From Lachnospiraceae bacterium UBA7076 (GTDB lineage Bacteria; Bacillota; Clostridia; Lachnospirales; Lachnospiraceae), in assembly GCA_002493625.1 (NCBI GenBank), contig DKZK01000017.1, positions 36,180 through 53,223 of the forward strand: DNA of 17,044 bases, in the 5' to 3' direction. A program made the position numbers and the translations under genes. Shown here in pieces: positions 6,841 to 15,462 of this stretch. Numbering within the stretch: the first letter of the stretch is position 1; every line of letters starts with the position of its first letter. Below the pieces are notes generated by a model, which saw only the letters and a list, made by a program, of their open reading frames with translations, searched no databases and was not told where the DNA came from.

Positions 6841-8001
6841 TCAGCTGTTATCCTCCAGATAATCCTTAAGTTTACGGCTTCTGCTAGGATGTCTTAATTT
6901 TCTTAATGCCTTAGCCTCTATCTGTCTTATTCTCTCTCTTGTTACCTTAAACTCTTTTCCCACTTCCTCAAGTGTTCTTGCTCTGCCGTCATCAAGACCA
7001 AATCGAAGCCTTAAAACCTTCTGCTCCCTCTCCGTAAGGGTGCCGAGCACGTCAACAAGCTGTTCCTTCAGGAGTGTAAATGCGGCTGCCTCCGCAGGGA
7101 CAGGTACATTCTCATCCTGAATAAAATCTCCTAAATGACTGTCCTCCTCCTCGCCGATAGGCGTTTCAAGGGAAACAGGCTCCTGAGATATCTTAAGTAT
7201 CTCTCTGACTCTCTCGACAGGAATATCCATCTCCGCTGCAATCTCCTCCGGAAGCGGCTCCCTTCCAAGCTCCTGAAGAAGCTGCCTCGACACACGGATA
7301 AGCTTATTGATTGTTTCAACCATGTGTACAGGAATACGAATCGTCCTTGCCTGGTCGGCAATGGCTCTTGTAATTGCCTGTCTGATCCACCATGTGGCAT
7401 AGGTTGAAAACTTATATCCCTTGCGGTAATCAAATTTCTCCACAGCCTTAATAAGACCCAGATTCCCCTCCTGAATAAGGTCAAGGAAAAGCATACCGCG
7501 CCCTACATATCTCTTGGCAATGCTCACAACAAGTCTTAAGTTTGCCTCAGCAAGCTTTTTCTTTGCCTCCTCGTCTCCGTCCTCCATTTTCTTTGCAAGC
7601 TCAATTTCCTCCTCCGCGCTAAGGAGAGGCACCTTGCCGATTTCCTTCAGATACATCCTTACCGGATCCTCAATACTCACTCCGTCGGGAACAGACAAAT
7701 CAATATGCTCAACATCAACATCTATCTCCTCGTCACCGGCAGCAAGCAGTGCGTCATCAGGCTCCTCATCATCTGCATCATCCGTAATCGTCAGGACGTC
7801 GACATTGTTTTCCTCAAGAAATTCAAATATGGATATCATCCTGTCCGTTGTCAGCTCAATTTCCTTGCAGTCATTGAAATGATTGATTATCTCCGTATCC
7901 TCTATGACACTTTTCTTTTTCTTGGCAAGTTCCAGAAGTTCCTTAAGCTTTGCCTGAAACTTTTCCTCCAACGCCTGATCCTTTGTTACATTTTCATCCA
8001 T
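6841..8001 (-). CDS. rpoD: Primary sigma factor RpoD (sigma-A)
   Basis: This 386-residue protein is the housekeeping sigma factor that directs RNA polymerase to -10/-35 promoters. Region 1.1 covers about 5-70, followed by an acidic linker (about 73-100). Region 1.2 includes DPVRMYLKEIG (112-122). Region 2 includes LRLVVSIAKRY and the promoter-melting and -10-reading STYATWWIRQAITRAIADQ (199-217). Region 3 spans about 228-300, and region 4.2 contains the helix-turn-helix LEEVGKEFKVTRERIRQIEAKALRKLR (344-370). The length is typical of Firmicutes sigma-A, without the long non-conserved insert of E. coli sigma-70. An AAGGATGG site precedes the ATG. It lies 31 bases after dnaG. Confidence 0.97.
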   Translation of the reverse strand: MDENVTKDQALEEKFQAKLKELLELAKKKKSVIEDTEIINHFNDCKEIELTTDRMISIFEFLEENNVDVLTITDDADDEEPDDALLAAGDEEIDVDVEHIDLSVPDGVSIEDPVRMYLKEIGKVPLLSAEEEIELAKKMEDGDEEAKKKLAEANLRLVVSIAKRYVGRGMLFLDLIQEGNLGLIKAVEKFDYRKGYKFSTYATWWIRQAITRAIADQARTIRIPVHMVETINKLIRVSRQLLQELGREPLPEEIAAEMDIPVERVREILKISQEPVSLETPIGEEEDSHLGDFIQDENVPVPAEAAAFTLLKEQLVDVLGTLTEREQKVLRLRFGLDDGRARTLEEVGKEFKVTRERIRQIEAKALRKLRHPSRSRKLKDYLEDNS

Positions 8002-8032
8002 TATTTATCCATCCTTCCATAGTGTTTATATT

Positions 8033-9802
8033 CTATCCACTTTTTAATGAAATATGCAGTCTTGCTATCTTGGCCTTAGCCTTGATAAGCTCCTGAAGCT
8101 TTGCCATGTCATCCATGCACATAGACATATCATAATCAATTTTTGCAAGCTTTGTTCTTTTTACAACATCATTTACAGCCTTTTCTCTCTCCTCAAGGGT
8201 CATGTCAAAGGCAAGCTCCGTTTGCAAGATGGAGGCCACAAGCCTCTGCTTGTCCATATCGGGAAACATATCTACTATCGCAGCCGGCTTTACCTGCCCT
8301 GTTTCCCTGTACTGTGAAAATAAAATATCCGCAACGGTTCTGTAATCCTCTGCCACAAAATCCTCCTCAGATATTATCCCTGAAAGCACCTCAAACAACC
8401 CCGTATCATTTACAAGCCATGTAAGCAGCAGCCTTTCAGGCATATTTGTGTCCTCCTGCTTTTGCGTCGTCCGCCTGGGCGCGCTGTTTGTAACCTCAGC
8501 TTCTTTAATTCCCAGAGTGCCGTATTTCGTAACCATGCTTTTGAAGCCGTCAGCATCAAGCCTGTACCGTTCTGCCACAGCCTCAATATAGCTGTGACGT
8601 GCTACAACCTCCTCAATGGCTGAAATTCTCTTTGCCACGTCCTTCGTAAACCTTGTTTTCTCCTCCGGATCCTTCAGGTTATAGTTATCGGCAAGACATG
8701 CCACCTCGAACATAATACCTGTGGCGGCGTTTAGAATACGTTCCTCATAGGCTTCCCTTCCCATGTTTTTTATAAACTCGTCGGGATCCTTGTAAGGCTT
8801 CATGTCTATTACCCTTGTAGTAATTCCAACGGAACGCATTATGCCTATCGCCTTCATGGTTGCGTTTGTTCCCGCCCCATCGCTGTCATAGGCAAGATAC
8901 ACCTCCTCCGTATATCTTTTTATAATATTGGCCTGACCGATTGTAAACGCAGTTCCAAGCGACGCAACCGCATTGTCAAAGCCTGCCTGATGCATGGCTA
9001 TAACATCCATATAGCCCTCACATATTATAATTCCACGACGTTTTGAGCGTCTTGCAATGTTCATTGCAAACAGATTACGGCTCTTATCAAAAACTGCGGT
9101 TTCCTTTGTGTTAATGTACTTAGGCTTACCATCCCCCAGAACGCGTCCTCCAAAAGCAATAACCTTGCCGTTTATGTCAAGTATGGGAACCATTACCCTG
9201 TTCCAGAATTTATCATTTGCTCCCCTGTCCTCATATATTTCCACCAGTCCGGCATCAACCATCTGTCTGTCGGAGTATCCTTTATTTTTAAGATATTTGT
9301 AGAGGTCGTCATTATAAATGTCCGAATACCCCATTGCAAATGCCGTTATGGTATCGTCACTAAGCCCCCTGTTACGCAAATAATCAAGCGCCTTTTTCCC
9401 ATGCTCCGTTTTTGTCAGGAGATAATGGAAATATGCCGCAGCAGCTTTATTCAGCTCCTTTAATTCGGTACGGTAATTTTCCTGCTCCTTTTGCTTCGGG
9501 CTAAGCTCATACTCAGGAAGCGTCATACCCGATCTGTCCGCCAGAAGCTTCATGGACTCCACAAAACTCATGTTTTCGTATTCCCTTATAAATGTAAATA
9601 CATTTCCGCTTGCGCCACAGCCAAAACAGTGATATAGCTGTTTGTCACGGCTCACATGAAAGGAGGGCGTCTTTTCATGGTGAAAGGGACAGCATGCAGA
9701 GTAGGAATTACCCTGTTTTTTTAGACTTACATACCCGCCTATAACATCCACGATGTCATTGCGGCTTCTGACTTCCTCTATAATATCATCTGAATAATAC
9801 AA
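8033..9802 (-). CDS. dnaG: DNA primase DnaG
   Basis: The 589-residue primase makes RNA primers for lagging-strand synthesis. The N-terminal CHC2 zinc-binding domain has C38 and H41 (CPFH) with C59 and C62 (CFGC). The Toprim catalytic core follows, with E262 in ICEGYMDVI and the metal-binding DSD at 306-308. The C-terminal part (about 450-589) should bind the replicative helicase. The start must be the TTG at 9802: an in-frame TGA lies two codons upstream, AGGGG is about nine bases upstream, and the next methionines would remove the zinc domain. An ATG at 9809 is out of frame and opens a seven-codon frame that overlaps this start. It is 16 bases downstream of dgt. Confidence 0.96.
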   Translation of the reverse strand: MYYSDDIIEEVRSRNDIVDVIGGYVSLKKQGNSYSACCPFHHEKTPSFHVSRDKQLYHCFGCGASGNVFTFIREYENMSFVESMKLLADRSGMTLPEYELSPKQKEQENYRTELKELNKAAAAYFHYLLTKTEHGKKALDYLRNRGLSDDTITAFAMGYSDIYNDDLYKYLKNKGYSDRQMVDAGLVEIYEDRGANDKFWNRVMVPILDINGKVIAFGGRVLGDGKPKYINTKETAVFDKSRNLFAMNIARRSKRRGIIICEGYMDVIAMHQAGFDNAVASLGTAFTIGQANIIKRYTEEVYLAYDSDGAGTNATMKAIGIMRSVGITTRVIDMKPYKDPDEFIKNMGREAYEERILNAATGIMFEVACLADNYNLKDPEEKTRFTKDVAKRISAIEEVVARHSYIEAVAERYRLDADGFKSMVTKYGTLGIKEAEVTNSAPRRTTQKQEDTNMPERLLLTWLVNDTGLFEVLSGIISEEDFVAEDYRTVADILFSQYRETGQVKPAAIVDMFPDMDKQRLVASILQTELAFDMTLEEREKAVNDVVKRTKLAKIDYDMSMCMDDMAKLQELIKAKAKIARLHISLKSG

Positions 9803-9818
9803 ATTTCATTACCCCTAT

Positions 9819-10832
9819 CTAACCTTCCCATGACTTTGGCAAAAACAGCTCCTTCGCCTTTGCAACAGCATAATTATCCGTCATGCCTGCTATGTAATCA
9901 CATATTACCGTCCTGCTGTCCTCACCGTCCTCAATATACTTTATGTATTCGGCGGGAAGCCTTGAAATATCGTTTACATACTCCGTATAAAGCATCTCAA
10001 TAACATGCTCCGCCTTGCTCTCCTCACTTTTCGCAATAGGATTTGTGTATAAATCCGCAAACATAAAGCTTCTTAGCTTCTTAAGGGCATTCTCGCAAGC
10101 CTCTGACATAACGATATAATCCTTGTCCATACTGCTTGACACGATGGAATGAATAATACTGTTTATTCTGTCTCTTGTGCTGTGTCCCAGAACATCCGTA
10201 CAGTCAGACGGTAATACCTCCTCCGTAAGTATGCCTGCCCTTATGCCGTCATCAATATCATGGTTTACATATGCAATCTTGTCGGATATTCTTACAATAT
10301 CCCCCTCAAGCGTTGCCGGCTTGCAGGCGGTTTTATGGTTTAAAATCCCATCCCTTACCTCCCACGTAAGGTTAAGTCCCTGTCCGTTTTTCTCAAGCTT
10401 CTCAACTACACGGACACTCTGTTCATTATGTAAAAACGGTCTTCCTGTGCATTTCGTCAAGGCTCTTTCGCCTGCATGTCCAAAAGGCGTGTGCCCCAGA
10501 TCATGCCCCAAAGCAATGGCTTCCGTCAAATCCTCATTAAGCTTAAGAGCCCTTGCTATGGTTCTGGCAATCTGTGAAACCTCCAGAGTGTGGGTCAGTC
10601 TCGTCCTGTAGTGGTCTCCTCCGGGAGATAAAAAAACCTGAGTCTTATGCTTCATTCTCCGGAAAGCCTTTGAGTGAATAATCCGGTCCCGGTCTCTTTG
10701 AAACGAGGTTCTTATGTCACACAAAGCTTCCTCTCTCTCACGCCCCCTGCTTAAGTCGCTAAAGGAAGCGTGAGGACTTAATATATCATGTTCCCTATTT
10801 TCCTGTTCTTCCCGAATAAGCATAGTAAACAT
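9819..10832 (-). CDS. dgt: Deoxyguanosinetriphosphate triphosphohydrolase-like HD protein
   Basis: A 337-residue HD-domain dNTP triphosphohydrolase, which cleaves dGTP (or other dNTPs) to the nucleoside and triphosphate. The metal-binding set is visible: H81 in RLTHTLEV, H110-D111 in ALGHDLGHTPFGHAG, and D184 in ISDKIAYVNHDID. The N-terminal SRGREREE and FQRDRDRIIHSKAFRRMKHKTQVF are family hallmarks. Two starts are possible: ATG at 10832 (GGAGG only three bases upstream) or ATG at 10823 (twelve bases; closer to where homologues begin, at IREEQENREH). I keep the longer one without strong preference. It opens the cluster dgt-dnaG-rpoD; no convincing promoter was found upstream. Confidence 0.93.
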   Translation of the reverse strand: MFTMLIREEQENREHDILSPHASFSDLSRGREREEALCDIRTSFQRDRDRIIHSKAFRRMKHKTQVFLSPGGDHYRTRLTHTLEVSQIARTIARALKLNEDLTEAIALGHDLGHTPFGHAGERALTKCTGRPFLHNEQSVRVVEKLEKNGQGLNLTWEVRDGILNHKTACKPATLEGDIVRISDKIAYVNHDIDDGIRAGILTEEVLPSDCTDVLGHSTRDRINSIIHSIVSSSMDKDYIVMSEACENALKKLRSFMFADLYTNPIAKSEESKAEHVIEMLYTEYVNDISRLPAEYIKYIEDGEDSRTVICDYIAGMTDNYAVAKAKELFLPKSWEG

Positions 10833-10891
10833 CTACCTCCAAGAGCACTGCCATTTTTATATATAAACTCGTTAAAATCCATTTTTCATTC

Positions 10892-11020
10892 AGTCAAAGC
10901 CCCCGCCGCAAGCAGCGGGGCATCAAACTTGAAACGCCCCAAGGAGCGGGGTATTTGACCCTCGCGGCAGTCGCCAAATGCCTGCAAGCAGTCACTTAGC
11001 TCGTTGCTCGCGGGAATAAA
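10892..11020. repeat. GC-rich structured intergenic element (REP-like, tentative)
   Basis: A sharply GC-rich island in AT-rich surroundings. Stem-loops include CCCCGC (10901-10906) with GCGGGG (10915-10920) and CCCC (10937-10940) with GGGG (10948-10951), followed by a segment with repeated CTCGCGG (10961 and 11007) and repeated GCAGTC. On the minus strand the first hairpin is followed by only three T's. It resembles repeated intergenic sequences I recall from Lachnospiraceae genomes ending in CGGGAATAAA, but only one copy lies here, so the repeat nature is unproven. Together with the terminator at 11018-11054 it fills most of the gene-free stretch 10833-11177; the rest (10833-10891, 11055-11146) is AT-rich with no gene that I can see. 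Confidence 0.5.
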
Positions 11021-11054
11021 AAAGTCCGTACAATTATATTATTCTACAGACTTT
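11018..11054 (-). terminator. Intrinsic terminator downstream of the DUF624 gene
   Basis: Read on the minus strand, a ten-base-pair stem (11045-11054 with 11021-11030, one U-G pair) encloses a 14-base loop and runs straight into six T's (11018-11023). This is a plausible end for transcripts of the transporter locus. On the plus strand the stem is followed by a broken T-run, so weak two-way action is possible. Confidence 0.7.
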
Positions 11055-11146
11055 TACTTTTTCCTCTATTTTTTTCAAAAAATAATTATGCAATTTAAAA
11101 ATATATTTATTCTATTATTATCATCTTCATCAAAATCTTATTCAGC

Positions 11147-11199
11147 TTAATCATCATTTTCATGTTCATCGTCATCATCATTTTCTTCGTCGTCTTTTT
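11147..11199 (-). other. Probable frameshifted acidic tail of the DUF624 gene
   Basis: At the five-A run (minus strand; plus-strand T's at 11195-11199) the annotated frame switches from Asp/Glu codons to KRRRRK and stops at 11178. Removing one A would continue with fifteen more codons, DDEENDDDDEHENDD, to a TAA at 11147-11149. That is the same composition as the tail before the run. The basic end therefore looks like an out-of-frame reading of GAC/GAA codons, from a mutation, slippage or a base-calling error. Confidence 0.6.
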
Positions 11200-11969
11200 C
11201 CATCGTCCTCGGCATCATTATCTTCATCTTCGTCGTTATCTTCAGCTTCTTCCTCAGCCTTGCGTGCTTCTTCCTCGGCTTTTTTTGCAGCATTCTCCAT
11301 GCGCTGCTCATTCAGACGGAATATTTTTCTCATGGTAGCGCTTGTGCCATACGCAATAGCACCAAATATAAGCAATAGCCATAAATACCAGATATAAATA
11401 AATATTTCCGGATATATAATACAAAGGGCAATAGGCGCAACCCATGCCACCATAACCTTAATCCATGACCATTTATAGGTCATGGCAAGAATAATTGAAT
11501 TTCTCACTGATATGGAAAGCTTATTATTATATCTGGCAATAAGCGGAAATAAAAACGGAACAATAAGCGCAAGCACAATAAGCTCAAGAATAAGAACACC
11601 CGTATAAAATGTGGAAATGGCTCCCGGAACCGTCTTAATAAGCAAAAATTCTCCAAACATTACAACAAGCGCAAGCAAAATTGCGAAAAAAGCAATGGTT
11701 GCCTGTTTGAAGCTTCTTTTAAATTCGTGTATGAAGCCGGCTACAACCGTCTCCTCCTCCTCCTCCTGAAGTCTGATGCACATGGCGTATAGCGCTGCAA
11801 GTGACGCACCGATTGTAATGATCGGAATACATCCTATGACAAAGCACACATTCAATGCAAACATTGTGCCAAATGCATCCAGGCCTCTTTTTAAAAAAGG
11901 CTCCTGATTTTTATATTTATTCAGCTCCTTTTCTTTTTTTGCTTCTATATCATCTAATCTTTCACTCAT
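11178..11969 (-). CDS. DUF624 (YesL-like) membrane protein
   Basis: A 263-residue integral membrane protein of the DUF624 family, often encoded beside CUT1 sugar transporters in Firmicutes; its molecular role is unknown. Hydrophobic segments lie at about 37-64, 92-112, 121-146 and 172-208 (the last long enough for two passes), with the FGTMFALNVCFVIGCIPIITIG start typical of the family. A run of five glutamates (69-73, from a TCC repeat) sits in the first loop. The C-terminus (about 223-257) is a charged coil that becomes acidic and then abruptly KRRRRK, probably through a frameshift. GAGGA lies seven bases before the ATG. A strong hairpin separates it from the permease gene 121 bases upstream, so it may have lower or separate expression. 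Confidence 0.82.
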   Translation of the reverse strand: MSERLDDIEAKKEKELNKYKNQEPFLKRGLDAFGTMFALNVCFVIGCIPIITIGASLAALYAMCIRLQEEEEETVVAGFIHEFKRSFKQATIAFFAILLALVVMFGEFLLIKTVPGAISTFYTGVLILELIVLALIVPFLFPLIARYNNKLSISVRNSIILAMTYKWSWIKVMVAWVAPIALCIIYPEIFIYIWYLWLLLIFGAIAYGTSATMRKIFRLNEQRMENAAKKAEEEARKAEEEAEDNDEDEDNDAEDDGKRRRRK

Positions 11970-12029
11970 TTTATGTTCCTCAATTTACAAATTCACATTT
12001 TTGTTTTATATTAAACTAATTTTTGTCCA

Positions 12030-12082
12030 TAAAATAAATATAATGTAGCTATCATACCGATACCTACATTATATTTATTTTA
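12030..12082. terminator. Long AT-rich hairpin between permease and DUF624 genes
   Basis: A perfect 19-bp inverted repeat (12030-12048 with 12064-12082) flanks a 15-base loop whose TATC and GATA add four more pairs. On the minus strand the stem's 3' arm ends in a T-rich tract, so it can work as a terminator or as a barrier that protects the upstream mRNA. It begins 8 bases after the permease stop codon. The symmetry means it could also act from the other direction. Confidence 0.65.
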
Positions 12083-12090
12083 AGAAAAAA

Positions 12091-12954
12091 TTATTCTTTT
12101 ACACCACCAAGTGCCACACCTGCAACAATGTATTTAGAAAGAATAAAGTACATGACGAGTATTGGAAGAACTGTAGTGAAAAGTCCACAGTAAATCTGAC
12201 CCCAGTCTCTTGACTTGTCATTTGCCTTTAATGCCTCAACAAACATAGGCATTGTAGCCTTCTGTCTTTCCGTAGCAAGTATAATCGAAGGTGTATACAG
12301 ATTGTTCCATGATCCAACGAAGCCAAAAATTGCCTGTGTTGCCATAGCCGGCTTCAAAATCGGAAGTACAATACGGTTAAAGGTATGTATTTCTCCTGAA
12401 CCATCTATTCTCGCCGCCTCAACAATCTCAACAGATAAGCCCGTTTCCATATACTGCTTCATGAAATAAACAGTCGTAGGCGCTGCCATTGCAGGGATAA
12501 TCATAGCAAGGAATGAACCATATAAATGAGTTATGTTACAAACCTTAATGAAACCTACTATGGAAACCTGCTGAGGAATCATCATAATTGCATATATAAA
12601 TCCCCATGCAAACTTTTTCAGCTTGAAATTATATACCGTAACTGCATATGCGGTGAGGGAAGCAAAATAAATCTGTAACACGGTTGCCGGTACAGTAATG
12701 ATAAGTGAATTAGCCATTGCCTTAAGCACGTTTACGCCACTTGTCTTTGCACTGCCTGCCAAAAGTCCCTTAAAGTTAGCAACAAACCGGGAGCCGGGCA
12801 ATAACTTAATACCGGTAAGAATGTCACTTGATTTCAGCGTAGAGTTAATTATCAATATATAAAATGGTAATATTGACAGGAAACAAAGGAAAATACAGAT
12901 AACATACCTGAACACCCTTGTGCCTGTTCCTTTTTTCTCCTCCACTTTGTTCAC
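12091..12954 (-). CDS. Carbohydrate ABC transporter permease, CUT1 MalG-like
   Basis: A 287-residue inner-membrane permease with about six transmembrane segments, first at about 14-36. The EAA loop that contacts the ATPase is clear at about 179-203 (VEAARIDGSGEIHTFNRIVLPILKP). The C-terminal YIVAGVALGGVKE ending is typical of MalG-type subunits. It should pair with the upstream MalF-like protein to move an oligosaccharide or related glycoside. The GTG at 12954 begins directly after the TAG of the upstream gene; a second GTG at 12945 has better spacing to GGTG, so the first three residues are uncertain. Zero spacing implies translational coupling. Confidence 0.93.
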   Translation of the reverse strand: MNKVEEKKGTGTRVFRYVICIFLCFLSILPFYILIINSTLKSSDILTGIKLLPGSRFVANFKGLLAGSAKTSGVNVLKAMANSLIITVPATVLQIYFASLTAYAVTVYNFKLKKFAWGFIYAIMMIPQQVSIVGFIKVCNITHLYGSFLAMIIPAMAAPTTVYFMKQYMETGLSVEIVEAARIDGSGEIHTFNRIVLPILKPAMATQAIFGFVGSWNNLYTPSIILATERQKATMPMFVEALKANDKSRDWGQIYCGLFTTVLPILVMYFILSKYIVAGVALGGVKE

Positions 12955-13893
12955 CTACCTTCCATCGTTTGTCTTATCAGCCGTTAATCTGTAGAAGAAC
13001 AAGCTTATGATAAGTGTAATTGCAAACAACATTACCGAATACGCAGCAGCTTTACCATAATCCTGTGTACCACCGGCTGCAACATACTTCTTAATAAGCA
13101 TAACAACCGTTGTTGTAGAATTAATGTTTGTACCATTCATATTAATAACAGGACCACCGTCATTAAACAACTGCGGAATATCATACATCTGTAAGCCACC
13201 AATTGCTGAAGTTACAAGCGTGTACTGTAAAATCGGCTTAAGAAGTGGAAGTGTAATCCTGAAAAACTGCTGTTTTGAGGAAGCACCATCCACACTTGCT
13301 GCCTCGTACAAGGATGGATTAATTCCAAGAATACCAGCGCAAAGAACTATCATCGTATTACCATACCACATCCAGAACTGGATGAAAGCAATAATACCAA
13401 GTGATGCCCAACCACTGTTGAGAACACCGCCTTTGCCGCACCAGCCCCAGCTTCTGAACAGTGTTGTAAGAGGACCGTTTACCTCAAACATACTATAGAA
13501 CAAAACGGCTATGGTTGCAGCGGTAATGATATTCGGCATATACATAATAACCTTGTATATACCGCTTCCCTTAAGCTTAATCTTAATGTCAGTAAACCAT
13601 GCTGCAAGAACAAGGGAAAGCAATATCTGTGGTATGAAGTTTAACATCCATAATACAGCGGTTATAAGAAAGGCATTCCAAAATTCCTTGCCTGTATTTG
13701 CAAATACATAATGTGTAAAGTTTCCTAAGCCAAACGACTCTGTCATATATCTACCATTCTTTGCAGAGTAGATAAGTGAATTATAAAAGGTGTACAAAAG
13801 AGGATACAGCTGAAAAACTAAGAAAATAAGGAAGAACGGAATCAAAAACATAAGTCCGTACTTGCCGTATTCAACTGTCTTATTTTTTTTCAT
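12955..13893 (-). CDS. Carbohydrate ABC transporter permease, CUT1 MalF-like
   Basis: A 312-residue permease. The first membrane segment (about 12-35, LMFLIPFFLIFLVFQLYPLLYTF) is typical of short MalF/LacF-type subunits, and the EAA loop is visible at about 197-220 (YEAASVDGASSKQQFFRITLPLLKP). A charged N-terminal MKKNKTVEYGKYG precedes it. AGGGGGTG lies ten bases before the ATG. It is separated from the binding-protein gene by a 102-base gap with a hairpin, an arrangement that commonly makes the binding protein more abundant than the permeases. No ATPase gene follows, as is usual for CUT1 systems served by a shared MsmX/UgpC-type ATPase. The sugar is not predictable from this sequence. Confidence 0.93.
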   Translation of the reverse strand: MKKNKTVEYGKYGLMFLIPFFLIFLVFQLYPLLYTFYNSLIYSAKNGRYMTESFGLGNFTHYVFANTGKEFWNAFLITAVLWMLNFIPQILLSLVLAAWFTDIKIKLKGSGIYKVIMYMPNIITAATIAVLFYSMFEVNGPLTTLFRSWGWCGKGGVLNSGWASLGIIAFIQFWMWYGNTMIVLCAGILGINPSLYEAASVDGASSKQQFFRITLPLLKPILQYTLVTSAIGGLQMYDIPQLFNDGGPVINMNGTNINSTTTVVMLIKKYVAAGGTQDYGKAAAYSVMLFAITLIISLFFYRLTADKTNDGR

Positions 13894-13928
13894 TATGTAA
13901 GGACACCCCCTAAAATAGTTTTATAGTA

Positions 13929-13964
13929 TACACGCACCAGCAACTTACATTACTGATGCGTGTA
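13929..13964 (-). promoter_or_regulatory. Intergenic hairpin between binding protein and permease genes
   Basis: Twelve-base arms (13929-13940 and 13953-13964) pair on the minus-strand RNA with one G-U pair around a 12-base loop. No clean T-run follows, only mixed A/T, so this is better read as a 3' stabiliser or partial attenuator than a full terminator. It fits the usual need for excess binding protein over permease. Confidence 0.6.
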
Positions 13965-13995
13965 CTGATGTTACATTATCAGATTGTTCAAGCTA

Positions 13996-15426
13996 CTACT
14001 CAGCGGAAATACCAAGCTCTGCAGCACACTTGTCCTCTACATACTTAACAGCATCTTCAACTGTAGATAACTCGCCTGAATTGTAAGCCTTTGCAGCATC
14101 ATCAATAAATGCCTTGATTGATGCATCCTGATAAGTCAGGTTGCTTAAGTTAATACCCTCTGCTGATGCAGCCCAAACTTCGATAGGGTTCTGTCCGCCA
14201 AGGAACTTAGCAGCAGCATTATCAGCAGCGAGCTCGCCGTTGATAAGTCTCTGGTTAGCTTCCTTGTTGTTTACACAGTCACCAGTCTTGTTTGTGATAT
14301 TAACACCAATATCAGGGTTGCAAGTCATCTCATAAAGAAGGTAAGCAGCAAGTTCCGGGTTAGGAGTATCCTTACCTACACAAACGTAAGTACCGCCCCA
14401 GTGATAAGATGTAGGGCCTGTAACAGCTCCCCAGTTACCATCCGAAGCACCATTTCCCTGCATAGAGCCGATGAACCAAGGACATCCGAAGAAGCAGAAT
14501 ACCTTTCCGTCATTAGTCATATCTGATGCCCAGCCGCCATCCCACATAGATGTGTTGTTTGAATAGTCGCCGTCATAAATCTTCTTACCAGTCTCAAGGT
14601 ACTCTGTAACTGCCTTGTCAAGCGTAAGAGTCTCTTTAGAGCCGTCATCTGTTACCCATGGCTGGCTCTGAGTATCCCAGATAGCATACTTAACATCTGA
14701 TGGTCCGGATACCATCTTGTATCCAGCTTCCTTCATCTTGTCTGCTGTCTCGAAGAACTTATCCCAATCAGACATAGCCTTCTGCACCTCAGCAGGATCG
14801 TCAGTTCCAAGAACTTCCTTAGCGATATCTCTACGATAGAATACAGATCCTGCAGTTGACTGCCAAGTTACGCACTTAAGCTGTCCGTTGTATGTACCGT
14901 ACTGGATAGCACAGTCATATGAATTTGAAAGCATCTCATCTGTAAAGCCCAAGTCATAAAGGTTTGCAGTCTTAGTGTCATCCTCTGACCAGTACTTGGC
15001 AACATCGTTATCAGCAGGAATCATAGTTGGGTACTTGTCGCCGCTTGTAAGTGCAGTATCAATAGCTGTCTTATACTCGTCTGTAGTACCGCCAACACCA
15101 AGAATTACATGCTCAACATAATCAGCATACTCCGGATGTGCCTCCATAACGATATCCATCTTCTTCTTGAAGTCATCATCCCATGAATAAAGATAAATCT
15201 TCTTAGACTCATCCCATCCCGAAGGATCTGGAGCTTCCATACCAGTTGCTGCTGGTCCCTCAGTACTAGCATCTTCAGTAGATGCCGTAGTCTCGTCACC
15301 GGTTGCCGGTGCAGCAGTAGTACCTGCGGTTGTTCCGTCATCATCCTTATCATCGCCACAAGCAACAAGTGAAAGTCCCATTGCAAGAGCTAATGAAAGA
15401 GCTAACGCTTTTTTGATTTTTTTCAC
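13996..15426 (-). CDS. Extracellular sugar-binding lipoprotein of a CUT1 ABC transporter
   Basis: A 476-residue solute-binding protein. The signal peptide (MKKIKKALALSLALAMGLSL) ends in lipobox LVAC, with Cys23 the predicted lipid anchor. A Thr/Ala/Asp/Glu-rich linker (about 24-66) follows and should span the wall. The mature domain starts near KKIYLYSWDDDF (75-86) and is rich in Trp, Tyr and Asp, as is usual for sugar-binding family 1 proteins. The ligand cannot be named. The start is GTG, placed eight bases after AGGAGGG. It is the first gene of the uptake locus, has its own promoter at 15526-15554 and diverges from the lysine-rich membrane protein gene. Confidence 0.94.
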   Translation of the reverse strand: MKKIKKALALSLALAMGLSLVACGDDKDDDGTTAGTTAAPATGDETTASTEDASTEGPAATGMEAPDPSGWDESKKIYLYSWDDDFKKKMDIVMEAHPEYADYVEHVILGVGGTTDEYKTAIDTALTSGDKYPTMIPADNDVAKYWSEDDTKTANLYDLGFTDEMLSNSYDCAIQYGTYNGQLKCVTWQSTAGSVFYRRDIAKEVLGTDDPAEVQKAMSDWDKFFETADKMKEAGYKMVSGPSDVKYAIWDTQSQPWVTDDGSKETLTLDKAVTEYLETGKKIYDGDYSNNTSMWDGGWASDMTNDGKVFCFFGCPWFIGSMQGNGASDGNWGAVTGPTSYHWGGTYVCVGKDTPNPELAAYLLYEMTCNPDIGVNITNKTGDCVNNKEANQRLINGELAADNAAAKFLGGQNPIEVWAASAEGINLSNLTYQDASIKAFIDDAAKAYNSGELSTVEDAVKYVEDKCAAELGISAE

Positions 15427-15462
15427 AAAAAAACCCTCCTTTTAAATGTGTTTTTATGAACT

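Noticed and set aside
10833..10897. TTGACT on the minus strand (10892-10897) as a dgt promoter
   Set aside because: No acceptable -10 hexamer lies 16-18 bases downstream; the TATATA nearby is too far.
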